From: an uncultured Lactobacillus sp.
Lineage (GTDB): Bacteria; Bacillota; Bacilli; Lactobacillales; Lactobacillaceae
Length of the DNA stretch: 64,000 nt
NCBI GenBank assembly: GCA_946482465.1
Contig: CAMLRL010000001.1
Location: forward strand, 62,001-126,000
Direction of reading: 5' to 3'
The notes beneath the pieces are model-generated. The model was not told the origin of the DNA, did no database searches, and saw nothing but the letters and a program-made list of their open reading frames with translations. The first letter of the stretch is position 1; each line of letters starts with the position of its first letter. A program made the position numbers and the translations under genes. Below, piece by piece: positions 1-9,627 of this stretch.

Positions 1-95
1 AAGTCATAGCCCCTAAACTGTGCTCGGGGAAAAATTTTATTTACAATAAAAGCCAATGCAAGTCCTATTAATGGAATTATCAAAATTGAAAACAT
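1..95 (-). CDS. N-terminus of a membrane protein, possibly DUF3397 family (partial)
   Basis: Read leftwards from an ATG at 95, an open frame runs off the window edge. The first 31 residues start MFSILIIPLIGLALAF and form one hydrophobic helix followed by a basic stretch (NKIFPRAQFRGYD). A GAGG ribosome site precedes the ATG. In lactobacilli a small DUF3397 membrane protein commonly lies between mreD and mraZ on the same strand, and the position and the hydrophobic start fit that. The family name is an inference, because only a fragment is visible. Confidence 0.5.
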   Translation of the reverse strand, partial: MFSILIIPLIGLALAFIVNKIFPRAQFRGYD

Positions 96-143
96 TTTTA
101 TTATAACCTCGTTTATTAATTTCTATTTTATCCTACTAGTCGT

Positions 144-172
144 TTGAAAAAAACAATTAAGTAGCATAAAAT
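144..172 (+). promoter_or_regulatory. Promoter of the DUF4044 gene
   Basis: TTGAAA at 144-149 and TAAAAT at 167-172 are separated by exactly 17 bp. The start codon follows 25 bp later, with a GGGAGG ribosome site at 184-189. The promoter is judged by consensus match and position only. Confidence 0.6.
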
Positions 173-197
173 ATTGTTCAAATAGGGAGGTCTATCA

Positions 198-329
198 ATG
201 ACGCGAAGACATAAGAAAAAAAGATCTAAATTTGAAAAACTGACGATCGCAATGGCTTGGTTAATGGCGATTATTACTTTAGCAGCAGTTGTAATGCAAG
301 CTGTAGGCGCCCTTGGCTTTATCCAATAA
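198..329 (+). CDS. DUF4044 family small membrane protein (43 aa)
   Basis: This 43-residue protein starts MTRRHKKKRSKFEKLTIAMA. A very basic head of about 15 residues is followed by one transmembrane helix (residues 17-40). The basic head, the KFEKLTI block and the AWLMAIIT helix match the DUF4044 family of lactic acid bacteria, which has no established function. A GGGAGG ribosome site lies 8 bp before the ATG, and a near-consensus promoter lies upstream. The gene points towards mreD and shares a hairpin terminator with it. The head should lie in the cytoplasm by the positive-inside rule. A link to the neighbouring cell-shape genes is only inferred from position. Confidence 0.8.
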   Translation: MTRRHKKKRSKFEKLTIAMAWLMAIITLAAVVMQAVGALGFIQ

Positions 330-362
330 AAAAACGTGAGAATAATTTCTCACGTTTTTTAT
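328..362. terminator. Bidirectional terminator between the DUF4044 gene and mreD
   Basis: The hairpin pairs AAAACGTGAGAA with TTCTCACGTTTT around a TAAT loop. It has an A-run on one side and a T-run on the other, so it can stop transcription from both converging genes. It overlaps both stop codons. Confidence 0.85.
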
Positions 363-892
363 TAGCGATAATTTTCTAAATTAATCATAAATGGATGGTC
401 TCGTGCTAAATTCCACCATAATCTATATGTAGCTGCTGCAAAAATAAAAGACCAAATTAAAGTAGGAAAAATACTTTGCAAAAGGCTTGTAAAAGCAATA
501 TTAGACAGACCGGTTACATTGAGAACAAGCCAAGTAAAAGAGTCAACTAAAATTGCTGCAACTAAAACTGCTAAAATCCGAGCCCAAAAAACTTCGGGTA
601 AAAAACGTGCGATCTTTTGTAAAAGCCAGCAAAGTAGTGGCAAACAAACTGCATAAATACCAATGATGCCAAAGGAATATATATCACTAACAACGCCAGC
701 ACCCAAAGCGAGCCAAATTTCTTTTGCATTCGTATCATCAAAAAGTGCAATTAGCATCATACTTACAGGTAACAACAAATTTGACGCATTACCAAATGAA
801 AAGAATTGGTGGAGATAAAATGACAGACTGCCATTTACTGCTAGAGCAACAAACAAGGCAAAAGCAAGACTAAATTTTTGCAAAGACCTCAT
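362..892 (-). CDS. mreD: Rod-shape determining protein MreD
   Basis: This 176-residue, strongly hydrophobic protein has about five to six membrane helices. Conserved-type features are the SMMLIALFDD segment (about 45-53) and the GAGVVSDIYSFGIIGIYA block (about 64-81). MreD is the membrane subunit of the elongasome that, with MreB, MreC, RodA and a class B PBP, directs side-wall peptidoglycan synthesis. The start codon overlaps the mreC stop by one base, so the two are translationally coupled. It is the last gene of mreBCD and ends at a shared hairpin. Length is normal for the family. Confidence 0.92.
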   Translation of the reverse strand: MRSLQKFSLAFALFVALAVNGSLSFYLHQFFSFGNASNLLLPVSMMLIALFDDTNAKEIWLALGAGVVSDIYSFGIIGIYAVCLPLLCWLLQKIARFLPEVFWARILAVLVAAILVDSFTWLVLNVTGLSNIAFTSLLQSIFPTLIWSFIFAAATYRLWWNLARDHPFMINLENYR

Positions 893-1743
893 TAGTCATC
901 CACCTTTCTTTTGATAATTGTAACAACAGAAGGGTCATTTAATTCCCCAGCTGGTGTAATCTTAACTAGGTCAGATAGACCAAATGTATCATGTGTTGTC
1001 GTTGCAATTGTACCCACAAGCAAGCCTTTAGGAGAATTACCTCCCATACCGCTGGTGTATATCTTTGTACCACGCTTTAACTTTTTACCGTCAACTGCTT
1101 GCGTAAAAGCTAAAGTATTATTACCAATAACAGTGATGATACCATGTACTTTTTTACCATTTACAGCTTGAGCTTCAACTGCAAAACGGTTAGCTGATTT
1201 ATCACTCGTAGTAATTAATTCAACTTTAGCCGAAGCAGCATTCACCTCTACAACACGACCAATAACGCCTCCTCCAGACATTACTGCCATATTTTTATGT
1301 AATCCTGCTGTTGTCCCTTTATTAATGATTAAAAGATCTGACCAACTGTCTGGCGAACGAGAAATAACTGAAGCCTGAATTTTCTCATAATCTGTCAAAC
1401 TTTCTTTTAATTTAAGGGCTGATTTAAGTTGCTTATTCTCAGCTTCAAGGGTGGCATTCCGAGTTTTTGTTTGTTCCAAATCAGTAACTTTACTCTTTAA
1501 ATAGTTGTTTTCATTCTGAGTATTCATAAGATCGTGAACATTATTCAAACTGCCAGAAACAAAACTAAGAGGAAAATCAATTATCCTTGCACCAACAGCA
1601 ACTACATCGTTACCAAAACTTTGAATAATCATGGGAGTATTTCGCTTGTTACGCATAGAAACACTGCCACCTAGAATAGCAAAAATCAAGACCACTATTA
1701 TACATGCTGATAATAATTTCTTATTTTGTAAAAATTTCTTCAT
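892..1743 (-). CDS. mreC: Rod-shape determining protein MreC
   Basis: This 283-residue protein has one N-terminal membrane helix (about 8-28), a coiled coil rich in Leu, Asn and Lys (about 70-115) and an extracytoplasmic beta domain. The motifs SRSPDSWSDLLIINKG and VMSGGGVIGRV are typical of MreC. MreC is a bitopic protein that dimerises through its coiled coil and activates the elongation PBP/RodA pair. It lies 50 bp after mreB and overlaps mreD by one base. Length and domain order are usual, so this looks like a complete gene. Confidence 0.95.
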   Translation of the reverse strand: MKKFLQNKKLLSACIIVVLIFAILGGSVSMRNKRNTPMIIQSFGNDVVAVGARIIDFPLSFVSGSLNNVHDLMNTQNENNYLKSKVTDLEQTKTRNATLEAENKQLKSALKLKESLTDYEKIQASVISRSPDSWSDLLIINKGTTAGLHKNMAVMSGGGVIGRVVEVNAASAKVELITTSDKSANRFAVEAQAVNGKKVHGIITVIGNNTLAFTQAVDGKKLKRGTKIYTSGMGGNSPKGLLVGTIATTTHDTFGLSDLVKITPAGELNDPSVVTIIKRKVDD

Positions 1744-1793
1744 ATGGAAACAGTCCCTAAAGAAAAGTCGGCACTAATAGCCGACTAGTTTAT

Positions 1794-2798
1794 TTATTTG
1801 CGACTTTTACGCATTACTTCGATATTTTTCAGAGACTCACCGGTACCAACTGCGACACAATCTAATGGATCTTGTGCTATGAAAACTGGAACTTTAGTAG
1901 CTTCTGAAATAACATCAGGCAAATTCTTAAGTAAAGCACCACCACCAGTTAGCACAATACCATGATCAATAACATCAGCTGCAATTTCGGGAGAAGTTTG
2001 CTCCAGAGTTTCTCTGATTGCTACAATAATATCTTGTACAACATCTTGAATAGCTTTGGAAACATCAACAGCTTTAACATCAACTGATTTAGGCAAGCCC
2101 GTGACTAAATCACGACCACGAATATTAACTGATTCAATGCCCTCAGCTTTTTCAACTGAAGCCGAACCAATTTGAATCTTGATATCTTCAGCAGTTCTTT
2201 CACCGATTAGAAGGTTAAAGTTAGAATGAACATAATTTACAATAGCATTATTGAATTTGTCGCCGGCTTGACGAATTGAAGTAGAGGAAACAATACCACC
2301 TAGTGAAATAGTTGCAACATCAGTAGTACCACCACCAATGTCAACTACCATTGAGCCGGTTGGATCCATTACTGGCAAACCAGCACCAATTGCTGCAGCA
2401 AACGGTTCTTCAATCACATAAGCTTCACGTGCGCCAGCAACCCGTGCAGCATCAATAACTGCTCTTTTTTCAACCTCTGTGACACCTGAAGGTACACAAA
2501 TCATAGCTGATGGTTTGGAATTACCTACTGTCTTTTCGATGAAATATTTTAACATTGAAGCTGTAGTATCATAATCAGCAATTACACCATCTTTCATTGG
2601 TCTGATTGCTACGATACTTTCAGGCGTTCTACCAATCATTTCCCTTGCTTCTGAACCAACCGCGATTACTTTCCCAGTATGGGTATTCTTTGCCACTACA
2701 GAAGGCTCTCTTAAGACAATGCCTTTGCCTTCCATGTAAACAAGGGTATTGGCAGTTCCTAAATCAATGCCAATATTTTTTGCTCCTAATCCAAACAC
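1794..2798 (-). CDS. mreB: Actin-like cell-shape protein MreB
   Basis: This 334-residue MreB actin homologue has the phosphate-binding loops [12 protein letters not shown] (about 10-21) and [12 protein letters not shown] (about 151-162), and the adenosine motif [12 protein letters not shown] (about 282-293). It forms membrane-bound filaments that guide the cell-wall elongation complex. The start is GTG at 2796-2798, chosen because the protein then begins at [14 protein letters not shown], as in the family, with an AAGGAGAG site just upstream. It heads mreBCD, and a TATAAT box at 2840-2845 suggests its own promoter in addition to possible readthrough from radC. Confidence 0.97.
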   Translation of the reverse strand: MFGLGAKNIGIDLGTANTLVYMEGKGIVLREPSVVAKNTHTGKVIAVGSEAREMIGRTPESIVAIRPMKDGVIADYDTTASMLKYFIEKTVGNSKPSAMICVPSGVTEVEKRAVIDAARVAGAREAYVIEEPFAAAIGAGLPVMDPTGSMVVDIGGGTTDVATISLGGIVSSTSIRQAGDKFNNAIVNYVHSNFNLLIGERTAEDIKIQIGSASVEKAEGIESVNIRGRDLVTGLPKSVDVKAVDVSKAIQDVVQDIIVAIRETLEQTSPEIAADVIDHGIVLTGGGALLKNLPDVISEATKVPVFIAQDPLDCVAVGTGESLKNIEVMRKSRK

Positions 2799-2839
2799 GA
2801 AAATCTCTCCTTATTATTGCAGTCTCTAAATCTTGAATA

Positions 2840-2845
2840 ATTATA
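2840..2845 (-). promoter_or_regulatory. Putative -10 box of mreBCD
   Basis: A perfect TATAAT on the minus strand lies 41 bp upstream of the mreB start codon. No good TTGACA-like box is seen at 16-18 bp, so this promoter is plausible but not strong by consensus. Confidence 0.4.
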
Positions 2846-2895
2846 GCATAAAGTGCAACTTAAAAAAGAAAATGGAATGTAACTTTAAGATGAAT

Positions 2896-3519
2896 TTAAA
2901 ATAATTGCCGTTCGCGCAGACTTAAATACTGTCCCTTACCTACAATGAAATGATCCAAAAAATCAATATGAAATAAGTCTGCTGCTGCCTGCAGCATTTT
3001 AGTTAATTCAATATCACTGCTAGATGGAATCAAATTACCACTAGGATGATTATGAACAATAAATATCCCTGCACATGCATATATCACAGCCCAACGGAAT
3101 ATATCCCGCGGATGAGCTATTGACTTATCCAAAGTTCCCTGAAACAATCTTTTTTCAGCAATAATATGATTACTATTATCTATATATAATGCCCACAATT
3201 CTTCTTGTTTGTGTCCAGCTAATTTATCAGTCAAGTATGTTCCCACTTCGTTACTTGAAGTCATGATTAAATCACGGTCAGGAACTGCTGCTCGTATTCT
3301 TTCCAGTAATCCTTCAGCTAAAATAGCTAAGTCATCATTACATTGGCTGCCAGAGATATATTTTAGCAATTCATCAAAGTTTTTGATATTAAGTTCTTTA
3401 AGCTTCACAGCAAGTTGATCAAACTTTGTTATTCCCAGTTCTTTTAATTCATTGACAAAATCATTTAAAATTTCCCAGTCAGTTTTTACCAAATAGTGTT
3501 TAGATTTTATTAATTCCAT
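2896..3519 (-). CDS. radC: RadC family JAB-domain protein
   Basis: This 207-residue RadC/YsxA-type protein has a C-terminal JAB1/MPN-like metal-binding domain. The motif FIVHNHPSGNLIPSSSDIEL (about 154-173) carries the two histidines, the serine and the aspartate of that site. The N-terminal part (about 1-60), which usually holds a helix-hairpin-helix, is poorly conserved here and reads as two similar helical segments around ITKFDQL and IKNFDEL. Biochemical function is unknown for the family, and the old DNA-repair assignment is doubtful. It lies 35 bp after the HAD gene with an AAGGA ribosome site, as the last gene of the valS-folC-HAD run. Confidence 0.88.
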   Translation of the reverse strand: MELIKSKHYLVKTDWEILNDFVNELKELGITKFDQLAVKLKELNIKNFDELLKYISGSQCNDDLAILAEGLLERIRAAVPDRDLIMTSSNEVGTYLTDKLAGHKQEELWALYIDNSNHIIAEKRLFQGTLDKSIAHPRDIFRWAVIYACAGIFIVHNHPSGNLIPSSSDIELTKMLQAAADLFHIDFLDHFIVGKGQYLSLRERQLF

Positions 3520-3554
3520 AAAACCATCCTTTCACTATTTAAGTACGCTTAAAT

Positions 3555-4235
3555 CTAGTAAATTTTTTTCAAAAACTCGTAAAAATCCTGACAGACAAAG
3601 GTCGCTTTTTGCTTATCTTTGGCAGACGCAGGAATTAAGTCGGGAACCATTACACACTTTATACCGGCATTAACAGCAGCCAATAAGCCTGGCTCTGAAT
3701 CTTCAAAAGCCAAAATGTTTTCTTTTGCCACATTGAGTCTGTCTGCAGCTAAAAGATAAATATCAGGTGCTGGTTTGGGTTTGACCTTGTTTTTCTGCAC
3801 ATCGTCATAATTTAAGTGAAATTGAAAATAATTGCGTGCTCCAGTTGCCCACAAATTATGTTCAACCACATCTTCAGTGTTACTAGTTACAACTGCCATT
3901 GGTAAGCCAGCTTGTTGAAATAGATCAAGGGCTTTTTGTACACCGGGTCTTAATTTCAACTTACCCTCATCTGTCCATTGCCACACCAGTTCGTCTGTGC
4001 GTTTAATGAATTGATCGCGCTGCTCGGTATTCGCAAAATATTGTAAGTAAAAGTCATTCATATCTGTGTTAGTTGAACCTACAAGCTTAAGGTAGATATC
4101 ATCAGGTGTACCTATATGTGCCTCTTTTGCCGCCTGAATATTCGCCTGCCAATATAAATTTTCCGAGTTTACCAATAAGCCATCCATATCAAAAAGAATG
4201 CCTTTAATATCTTCTTCAACTCCGTGAACGCGCAT
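3555..4235 (-). CDS. HAD-superfamily hydrolase (subfamily IA)
   Basis: This 226-residue haloacid-dehalogenase-type phosphatase has all four motifs. FDMDG (15-19) carries the nucleophile and acid aspartates. VVTSNT (about 118-123) is motif II. The lysine in KPKPAPDIYL is motif III, and FEDSEPGL is the acidic motif IV. The helical cap after motif I places it with beta-phosphoglucomutase or sugar-phosphate phosphatase-like members. The substrate cannot be told from sequence. The start overlaps the end of folC by 20 bp, which indicates coupling in the valS-folC-HAD-radC operon. Confidence 0.85.
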   Translation of the reverse strand: MRVHGVEEDIKGILFDMDGLLVNSENLYWQANIQAAKEAHIGTPDDIYLKLVGSTNTDMNDFYLQYFANTEQRDQFIKRTDELVWQWTDEGKLKLRPGVQKALDLFQQAGLPMAVVTSNTEDVVEHNLWATGARNYFQFHLNYDDVQKNKVKPKPAPDIYLLAADRLNVAKENILAFEDSEPGLLAAVNAGIKCVMVPDLIPASAKDKQKATFVCQDFYEFLKKIY

Positions 4236-5502
4236 TATGTTTCTCCCTTTGCAAAACTTCCCCCACTAAATAAAAAGAACCAGTTACTAGCAGTATATCA
4301 TTTGTTTGACTTTCTTGCTTTAGATTTAAATAGGAAGTTTGCCAATCAGAAAAGTAAGGGTATCTTTCTTGAATCCAGGTGGGAAAATCATCCTGCTTGG
4401 CTGCTCGTGGATAGTTGATAGTAGTCAAATAGACCTGATCCGTCGGCTTAAATAAATCAAAAACCTGTGCAATATCTTTATCTTTCATCATCATGATCAA
4501 AATCCTAATTTGACCGTGTCTTTTTTCTTGTTCATGATGAGCAAAATCCAGCAAATTGTGGACAGCCTGAATATTATGAGCACCATCTAAAATTATTAAC
4601 GGATTATTTTGCAGGACTTGGTAGCGCCCGGGAACAACAGTGTGATTAATAGCATCTTGAATGTCACTTGCAGACAAAGTTAGATCTAGCAAACTAAATG
4701 CTTGAACCGCAACCCCGATATCATAACCTTCAACTAGTGGTTTAGGTAAAAATGATATTTTTTGAGAATGATCTTTATAAAGCAATTGTTTTTCGTCTGA
4801 AACCGTGAAATCCCGTCCCAGCAATTTAACAGTTGCATGTTCTGATTTAGCCTTCTGCTCTATGATAGGCAGCACTTTTTGAGGAATATTACCTAAAATA
4901 ACGGGACGATTTTTCTTAATCACCCCGCTCTTTTCGCGGGCAATATCTTCAATTGTCGGACCAATTATTTTTTCGTGATCTAATCCGACAGTAGTAATGA
5001 CACTGATTTCAGGTGTAATTACATTAGTTTTATCATGTTCTCCCCCAATTCCAACTTCAATCACCGCATAATCACATTTTTCCAATGAAAAATAAAGAAA
5101 GGCCATTACCACTTCATATTCAAAAGTAACTAAAGAAAATTGACTATCTATTTGGCGGATTGCTGTTAAAGCTGCCTCTACAGTATTAGCGACTTCCACT
5201 AATTTGTTATCACTAATGTTTTGACCATTTAGTTGAATACGTTCATTAAATTCAAACACGTATGGAGAAACAAAAAGACCAGTCTTTTGACCGGCCTTTT
5301 GCAGTAGACTACTTAAATAATAAGAAGTTGAGCCTTTACCATTTGTGCCCGTAACATGAATAGTTTTTATTTGGTCTTGCGGATTGCCCAAAAAGGCTAG
5401 AACCCTTTTAATATAAGATAAATCTGCCTTATCGTGCAGTTTAGGAAGTGAGTATAAATAATTAATCACATCTTGAGCTTTAGTAAAAGTCACGTTATTC
5501 AC
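4216..5502 (-). CDS. folC: Folylpolyglutamate synthase / dihydrofolate synthase
   Basis: This 428-residue Mur-ligase-fold enzyme adds glutamate to (dihydro)folate with ATP, which retains folate in the cell. The P-loop [13 protein letters not shown] lies at about residues 50-62. The folC-type block [16 protein letters not shown] comes next, followed by GLDHEKIIG and LDGAHNIQA (about 306-314). The start overlaps the valS stop by 8 bp and the end overlaps the HAD gene by 20 bp, so the three are likely co-translated. The valS-folC order is common in Firmicutes. Confidence 0.94.
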   Translation of the reverse strand: MNNVTFTKAQDVINYLYSLPKLHDKADLSYIKRVLAFLGNPQDQIKTIHVTGTNGKGSTSYYLSSLLQKAGQKTGLFVSPYVFEFNERIQLNGQNISDNKLVEVANTVEAALTAIRQIDSQFSLVTFEYEVVMAFLYFSLEKCDYAVIEVGIGGEHDKTNVITPEISVITTVGLDHEKIIGPTIEDIAREKSGVIKKNRPVILGNIPQKVLPIIEQKAKSEHATVKLLGRDFTVSDEKQLLYKDHSQKISFLPKPLVEGYDIGVAVQAFSLLDLTLSASDIQDAINHTVVPGRYQVLQNNPLIILDGAHNIQAVHNLLDFAHHEQEKRHGQIRILIMMMKDKDIAQVFDLFKPTDQVYLTTINYPRAAKQDDFPTWIQERYPYFSDWQTSYLNLKQESQTNDILLVTGSFYLVGEVLQREKHNARSRS

Positions 5503-8134
5503 TCTTCTTTAATTCTTGAATTCTTTCCTGAACGCTTTGAAGTTGATTTTCGTAATCAGCTTTTTTCGCTTTTTCTTTATTTATCACAGCTTCAGGAGCA
5601 TGTGCGACAAAGCCTTGATTACTTAGTTTCTTAGTTGAACGTTCAACTTCAGCTTGCAGATCTTTTTCTTCTTTGGTCATGCGCTTGATCTCGTCTTCAA
5701 TATTGACTAAATCAGCTAACGGAACAAAGATCTGTGCACCTGAAATCACGGCAGTCTTAGCAAGTTTTGGTGCAGCAATTTGAGTTGAAATGGTTAATTC
5801 TTTTGGATGCAAAAAGTTCTTAACGTAATCTTCATTGTCAGTTAAAATTCTTTCATTCTTTGCGTCTTCTAATTGAATCATAATGTCAATTGAAGAAGAC
5901 AACGGAGCATTTACTTCCATACGAATATTACGTACTGCCTTAATGATTTCGATTAAGAAAGCCATGTCACGACGAGCTGGTTCATTTTCAAACTCAGCAT
6001 GTGGTTCAGGATATTTGGCAACCATAATTGATTCACCATCGTGTGGCATGGACAACCATAATTTTTCTGTCACGAATGGCATAATCGGATGAAGCAAGCG
6101 TAAGATCTGATCAAGAATCCAAATCAAATTATCTTGTTTTCTGGTTTTTAATTCTTGATTATCACCATTTAAAGCAACTTTAGCCATTTCAATGTACCAG
6201 TCACAGAAGTCATTCCAAATAAAGTTGTATAATTCTCGACCAGCTTCACCAAATTGATAATCATCAAATAAACGAGTTACTTCGCTAACAGAGTGATTTA
6301 AACGATCGAATATCCAGCTGTCAGACAAATCAAACTCACTAATATCAGGCATGTGAGCAGCTTGTGCATCTTCTGGTAAATTCATAATCACAAATCTAGC
6401 AGCATTCCAAATCTTGTTGATGAAGTTCCAAGCAGATGCCAGTTGCTTAGGATTATAGCGAGTATCTTGTCCTGGGGCTGTACCATTGAGTAAGAACCAG
6501 CGTAAAGCATCAGCACCGTACTGGTCAATGACATCCATTGGGTCTACTCCATTACCCAAAGATTTACTCATTTTACGTCCCTGTTCATCACGAATCAGAC
6601 CATGAAGAACCACATCATTAAATGGTCTTTCACGTGTAAAATGCAAGCTCTGGAAAATCATTCGTGAAACCCAGAAAAAGATAATATCATAACCGGTAAC
6701 CAAGGCATTAGTTGGGAAGTAACGCTTAAAATCAGCAGAATTTTCATCAGGCCAGCCTAAAGTTGAGAATGGCCATAAAGCACTGGAGAACCATGTGTCT
6801 AAAACATCTGGATCTTGTTTCCAGTTTTCAATGTCCTTGGGAGCATCTTCGCCAACATACATTTCACCAGTCTTTTTATTGTACCAAGCAGGAATCCGGT
6901 GCCCCCACCATAACTGGCGTGAAATTACCCAGTCATGGACATCTTCCATCCAGTGATCTAAGGTTTGTTCAAATCTTTTTGGTACAAAATTAACCTTGCC
7001 AGCAGTCTTCTGATTTTCTAAAACTTTGTCAGCAAGTGGTTTCATCTTAACGAACCATTGTGTTGACAAACGCGGTTCAACTTGAACACCAGAACGTTCT
7101 GAATGTCCAACCGAGTGCACAATCGGCTTAACTTTAAGCAAATAACCCTGTTCTTTCAGGTCTTTAACTAACGCTTCACGACATGCAAAACGATCCATGC
7201 CCTCATATTTACCGGCATTTTCGTTCATTGTACCGTCGTCATTCATGACGTTAATCCGTTTTAAGTGATGACGATTGCCAACCAAAAAGTCGTTAGGATC
7301 ATGAGCAGGAGTGATTTTAACTAACCCGGTACCAAATTCTGGATCAACATGTTGATCTTCAATAATTGGGATATGACGACCAACTATTGGCAAAATTAAT
7401 TCTTTACCGACAAGGTCTTTATAACGTTCATCACCGGGTGCCACAGCAACCGCGGTATCACCAAACATAGTTTCAGGACGAGTAGTTGCGATTTCGACAA
7501 ATCCCGAACCATCCGCAAACGGATATTTAATGTGGTAAAAGGCGCCCTTATCGTCTTGATGAATAACTTCAATATCACTTAAAGCAGTCTGCAATTCAGG
7601 GTCCCAATTAATAATGTATTCCCCGCGATAAATTAAACCTTCATTATATAATTGGACGAACACACGCCGAACAGCTTTAGATAATCCCTTGTCTAAAGTA
7701 AAACGTTCACGTGAATAGTCTAATGATAGCCCTAGTTTAGCCCACTGGCTTTTAATAATAGCGGCATATTCATCTTTCCAATCCCAAACCTGTTTAACAA
7801 AGGCTTCACGACCCATTTCATGACGATCTTTACCTTGTTTACGCAACTTTGCTTCAACTTTAGCTTGAGTTGCAATCCCGGCATGATCCATTCCTGGTAA
7901 ATACAAAGTGTCATAGCCTTGCATTCTTTTAAACCTGATTAAAGTGTCTTGAATTGCTGTGTCCCAAGCGTGTCCTAAATGAAGCTTACCAGTAACGTTT
8001 GGTGGTGGAATAACAATTGAATATGGATGTGCCTTTTTATCTCCAGACGGTTTAAACAAATCTTGATCAAGCCATTTTTGATATCTACCCTGTTCGACCT
8101 CACGTGGGTCATATTTTGGCGCTAAATCTGTCAT
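5495..8134 (-). CDS. valS: Valine-tRNA ligase
   Basis: This 879-residue class I aminoacyl-tRNA synthetase charges tRNA-Val. The HIGH-type motif is [15 protein letters not shown] (about 43-57) and the KMSKS motif is [11 protein letters not shown] (about 522-532). An editing (CP1) domain with [15 protein letters not shown] lies between them. The C-terminal 70 residues form the coiled-coil arm seen in bacterial ValRS ([17 protein letters not shown]). A GGGAGGAGA ribosome site precedes the ATG. The gene follows a T-box leader whose terminator lies about 15 bp before the start codon, so expression should respond to uncharged tRNA-Val. Confidence 0.97.
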   Translation of the reverse strand: MTDLAPKYDPREVEQGRYQKWLDQDLFKPSGDKKAHPYSIVIPPPNVTGKLHLGHAWDTAIQDTLIRFKRMQGYDTLYLPGMDHAGIATQAKVEAKLRKQGKDRHEMGREAFVKQVWDWKDEYAAIIKSQWAKLGLSLDYSRERFTLDKGLSKAVRRVFVQLYNEGLIYRGEYIINWDPELQTALSDIEVIHQDDKGAFYHIKYPFADGSGFVEIATTRPETMFGDTAVAVAPGDERYKDLVGKELILPIVGRHIPIIEDQHVDPEFGTGLVKITPAHDPNDFLVGNRHHLKRINVMNDDGTMNENAGKYEGMDRFACREALVKDLKEQGYLLKVKPIVHSVGHSERSGVQVEPRLSTQWFVKMKPLADKVLENQKTAGKVNFVPKRFEQTLDHWMEDVHDWVISRQLWWGHRIPAWYNKKTGEMYVGEDAPKDIENWKQDPDVLDTWFSSALWPFSTLGWPDENSADFKRYFPTNALVTGYDIIFFWVSRMIFQSLHFTRERPFNDVVLHGLIRDEQGRKMSKSLGNGVDPMDVIDQYGADALRWFLLNGTAPGQDTRYNPKQLASAWNFINKIWNAARFVIMNLPEDAQAAHMPDISEFDLSDSWIFDRLNHSVSEVTRLFDDYQFGEAGRELYNFIWNDFCDWYIEMAKVALNGDNQELKTRKQDNLIWILDQILRLLHPIMPFVTEKLWLSMPHDGESIMVAKYPEPHAEFENEPARRDMAFLIEIIKAVRNIRMEVNAPLSSSIDIMIQLEDAKNERILTDNEDYVKNFLHPKELTISTQIAAPKLAKTAVISGAQIFVPLADLVNIEDEIKRMTKEEKDLQAEVERSTKKLSNQGFVAHAPEAVINKEKAKKADYENQLQSVQERIQELKKSE

Positions 8135-8146
8135 AATTCTCCTCCC

Positions 8147-8382
8147 AATAAAAAAGTCCTAGACATAATGTCTAGGACGATATGATTAACCGCGGTACCA
8201 CCTAAGATTAAGCAGAACTACTTCTGCTTCTCTTAAAAATGATAACGGCATATTTACCGGGCCAGCTTACTTTAAGTTCAGCCAACCAGTCCAATCAAGC
8301 TACAAATTAACCTTCATTCGGCTTTTCACCAACCATGAGCCTTTCTCTATCTATAAGGTTAATACCTCTCAATTATTGCTTT
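8147..8382 (-). promoter_or_regulatory. T-box riboswitch leader of valS
   Basis: The minus-strand leader holds the T-box core AGGTGGTACCGCGG (at 8190-8203) followed by a strong terminator hairpin at 8150-8179 (AGTCCTAGACA pairing with TGTCTAGGACT, then a U-run). A TATAAT box at 8389-8394 places the RNA start near 8382. In the known mechanism, uncharged tRNA pairs with the specifier triplet and with the T-box bulge and stabilises an antiterminator. GUU and GUA triplets occur in the stem I region, but I cannot decide by eye which is the specifier. Valine identity comes from the gene downstream. Confidence 0.93.
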
Positions 8383-8388
8383 GCAGGT

Positions 8389-8394
8389 ATTATA
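8389..8394 (-). promoter_or_regulatory. -10 box of the T-box-valS operon
   Basis: TATAAT on the minus strand lies just beyond the end of thiI. The -35 region falls in the thiI 3' end and is weak (CTGCAC at 17 bp). Confidence 0.55.
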
Positions 8395-8403
8395 ACACTT
8401 TTT

Positions 8404-9621
8404 TTATAGCAGTGCAGCATCTTCTGCCGCTTTATCTGCTAAAAACTTATCGTTAGGATAAATTGCTGTAACTTGAATACCTGCTAAAGCTCTTTCTATT
8501 AACCCTTCTACATCCAAACGATTTTCAAATTCCCGGGCCTTATCAATTCTAGGTTTGGTTTTTGGGCGTGGTGGCGCAAAGATAGTACAGCAATCTTCAA
8601 ATGGCTGAATTGACAGGTCAAAAGTACCAATCTTTTCAGCTAAACGGATAATCTCTGTTTTGTCCATTGTAGCAACTGGCCTAACAACGGGCGTCGTTGT
8701 GACATCATTAATTGCGGCCATTGATTCTAAAGTTTGTGAAGCTACTTGTCCGACGGACTCACCGTTAAAAATAGCCAGTCCTTTCCTTTTGGCTCTGATT
8801 TTATCAGCTAATTGCAGCATAAACCTCCGTTGAACAGTCATTAAGTAGCCTTCAGGGATTTTTTCTTTAATAGTTTCTTGAATTTCCGCAAAAGGTACTG
8901 CAATGAAATTGATTTTCCCTGCATAATTAGCCAAGATACCGGTTAATTCTTTAGCCTTATTTAGTGCCTTTTCTGTAGTATACGGCGGACTATAAAAGTG
9001 AACCATATCAATATCAACGCCACGTTTTAGAGCTAAGTATGAAGCAACCGGTGAGTCAATACCACCTGAGAGCATCATCACAGCGCGCCCGCCTGTACCA
9101 ACAGGCATACCGCCAGCCCCATGTAGTAATTGATTAGAAATATAAACGGCATCCTTACGCACCTCAATTCTGAGGACCAGATCAGGATGTTTCATTTCTA
9201 CCTTCAAATCACTCATGTTGGCAAAAAGGTAGTCACCTACTATTTTATTTAATTCATTGGTATCGTATAAAAATTGGTGGTCGCTGCGTCTGGTATTAAC
9301 TTTAAAAGTCATTCCCTTTTTGAAAGTTGCGTTCATTAAAGAAAGCGATGTCTTTTCAATTGCTTCTAATGTCTTTTCAACTTTAATGGTAGGTGAATAA
9401 GTCTGAATGCCGAAAACCTTTTTCAGCCGTTGATCTACTTCCTTAAAAGGAGCATCGTTTAAAACTATGTGCATCCGATCATGACGCGGATGAATTTCAA
9501 CTTGTGGAAAATCGCGCAGCACTTTAGTAACATTACCGGCTAAGCGACCGATAAAATCTTTGCGGTTTTTCCCTTTCGTTGAAAGTTCACCATAACGAAC
9601 CATTATTTCAGTATATTTCAT
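8404..9621 (-). CDS. thiI: tRNA 4-thiouridine synthetase / thiazole sulfurtransferase ThiI
   Basis: This 405-residue protein has an N-terminal ferredoxin-like plus THUMP RNA-binding part (about 1-165) and a PP-loop ATPase domain with [14 protein letters not shown] (about 183-196). ThiI adenylates U8 of tRNA and inserts sulfur. No C-terminal rhodanese domain is present, as in most Firmicutes, so sulfur must come more directly from a desulfurase. Two adjacent cysteines in FEDCCTIF are candidate sulfur carriers. The cysteine-desulfurase gene ends 6 bp upstream in the same operon and is the likely donor. Confidence 0.94.
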   Translation of the reverse strand: MKYTEIMVRYGELSTKGKNRKDFIGRLAGNVTKVLRDFPQVEIHPRHDRMHIVLNDAPFKEVDQRLKKVFGIQTYSPTIKVEKTLEAIEKTSLSLMNATFKKGMTFKVNTRRSDHQFLYDTNELNKIVGDYLFANMSDLKVEMKHPDLVLRIEVRKDAVYISNQLLHGAGGMPVGTGGRAVMMLSGGIDSPVASYLALKRGVDIDMVHFYSPPYTTEKALNKAKELTGILANYAGKINFIAVPFAEIQETIKEKIPEGYLMTVQRRFMLQLADKIRAKRKGLAIFNGESVGQVASQTLESMAAINDVTTTPVVRPVATMDKTEIIRLAEKIGTFDLSIQPFEDCCTIFAPPRPKTKPRIDKAREFENRLDVEGLIERALAGIQVTAIYPNDKFLADKAAEDAALL

Positions 9622-9627
9622 CTAATT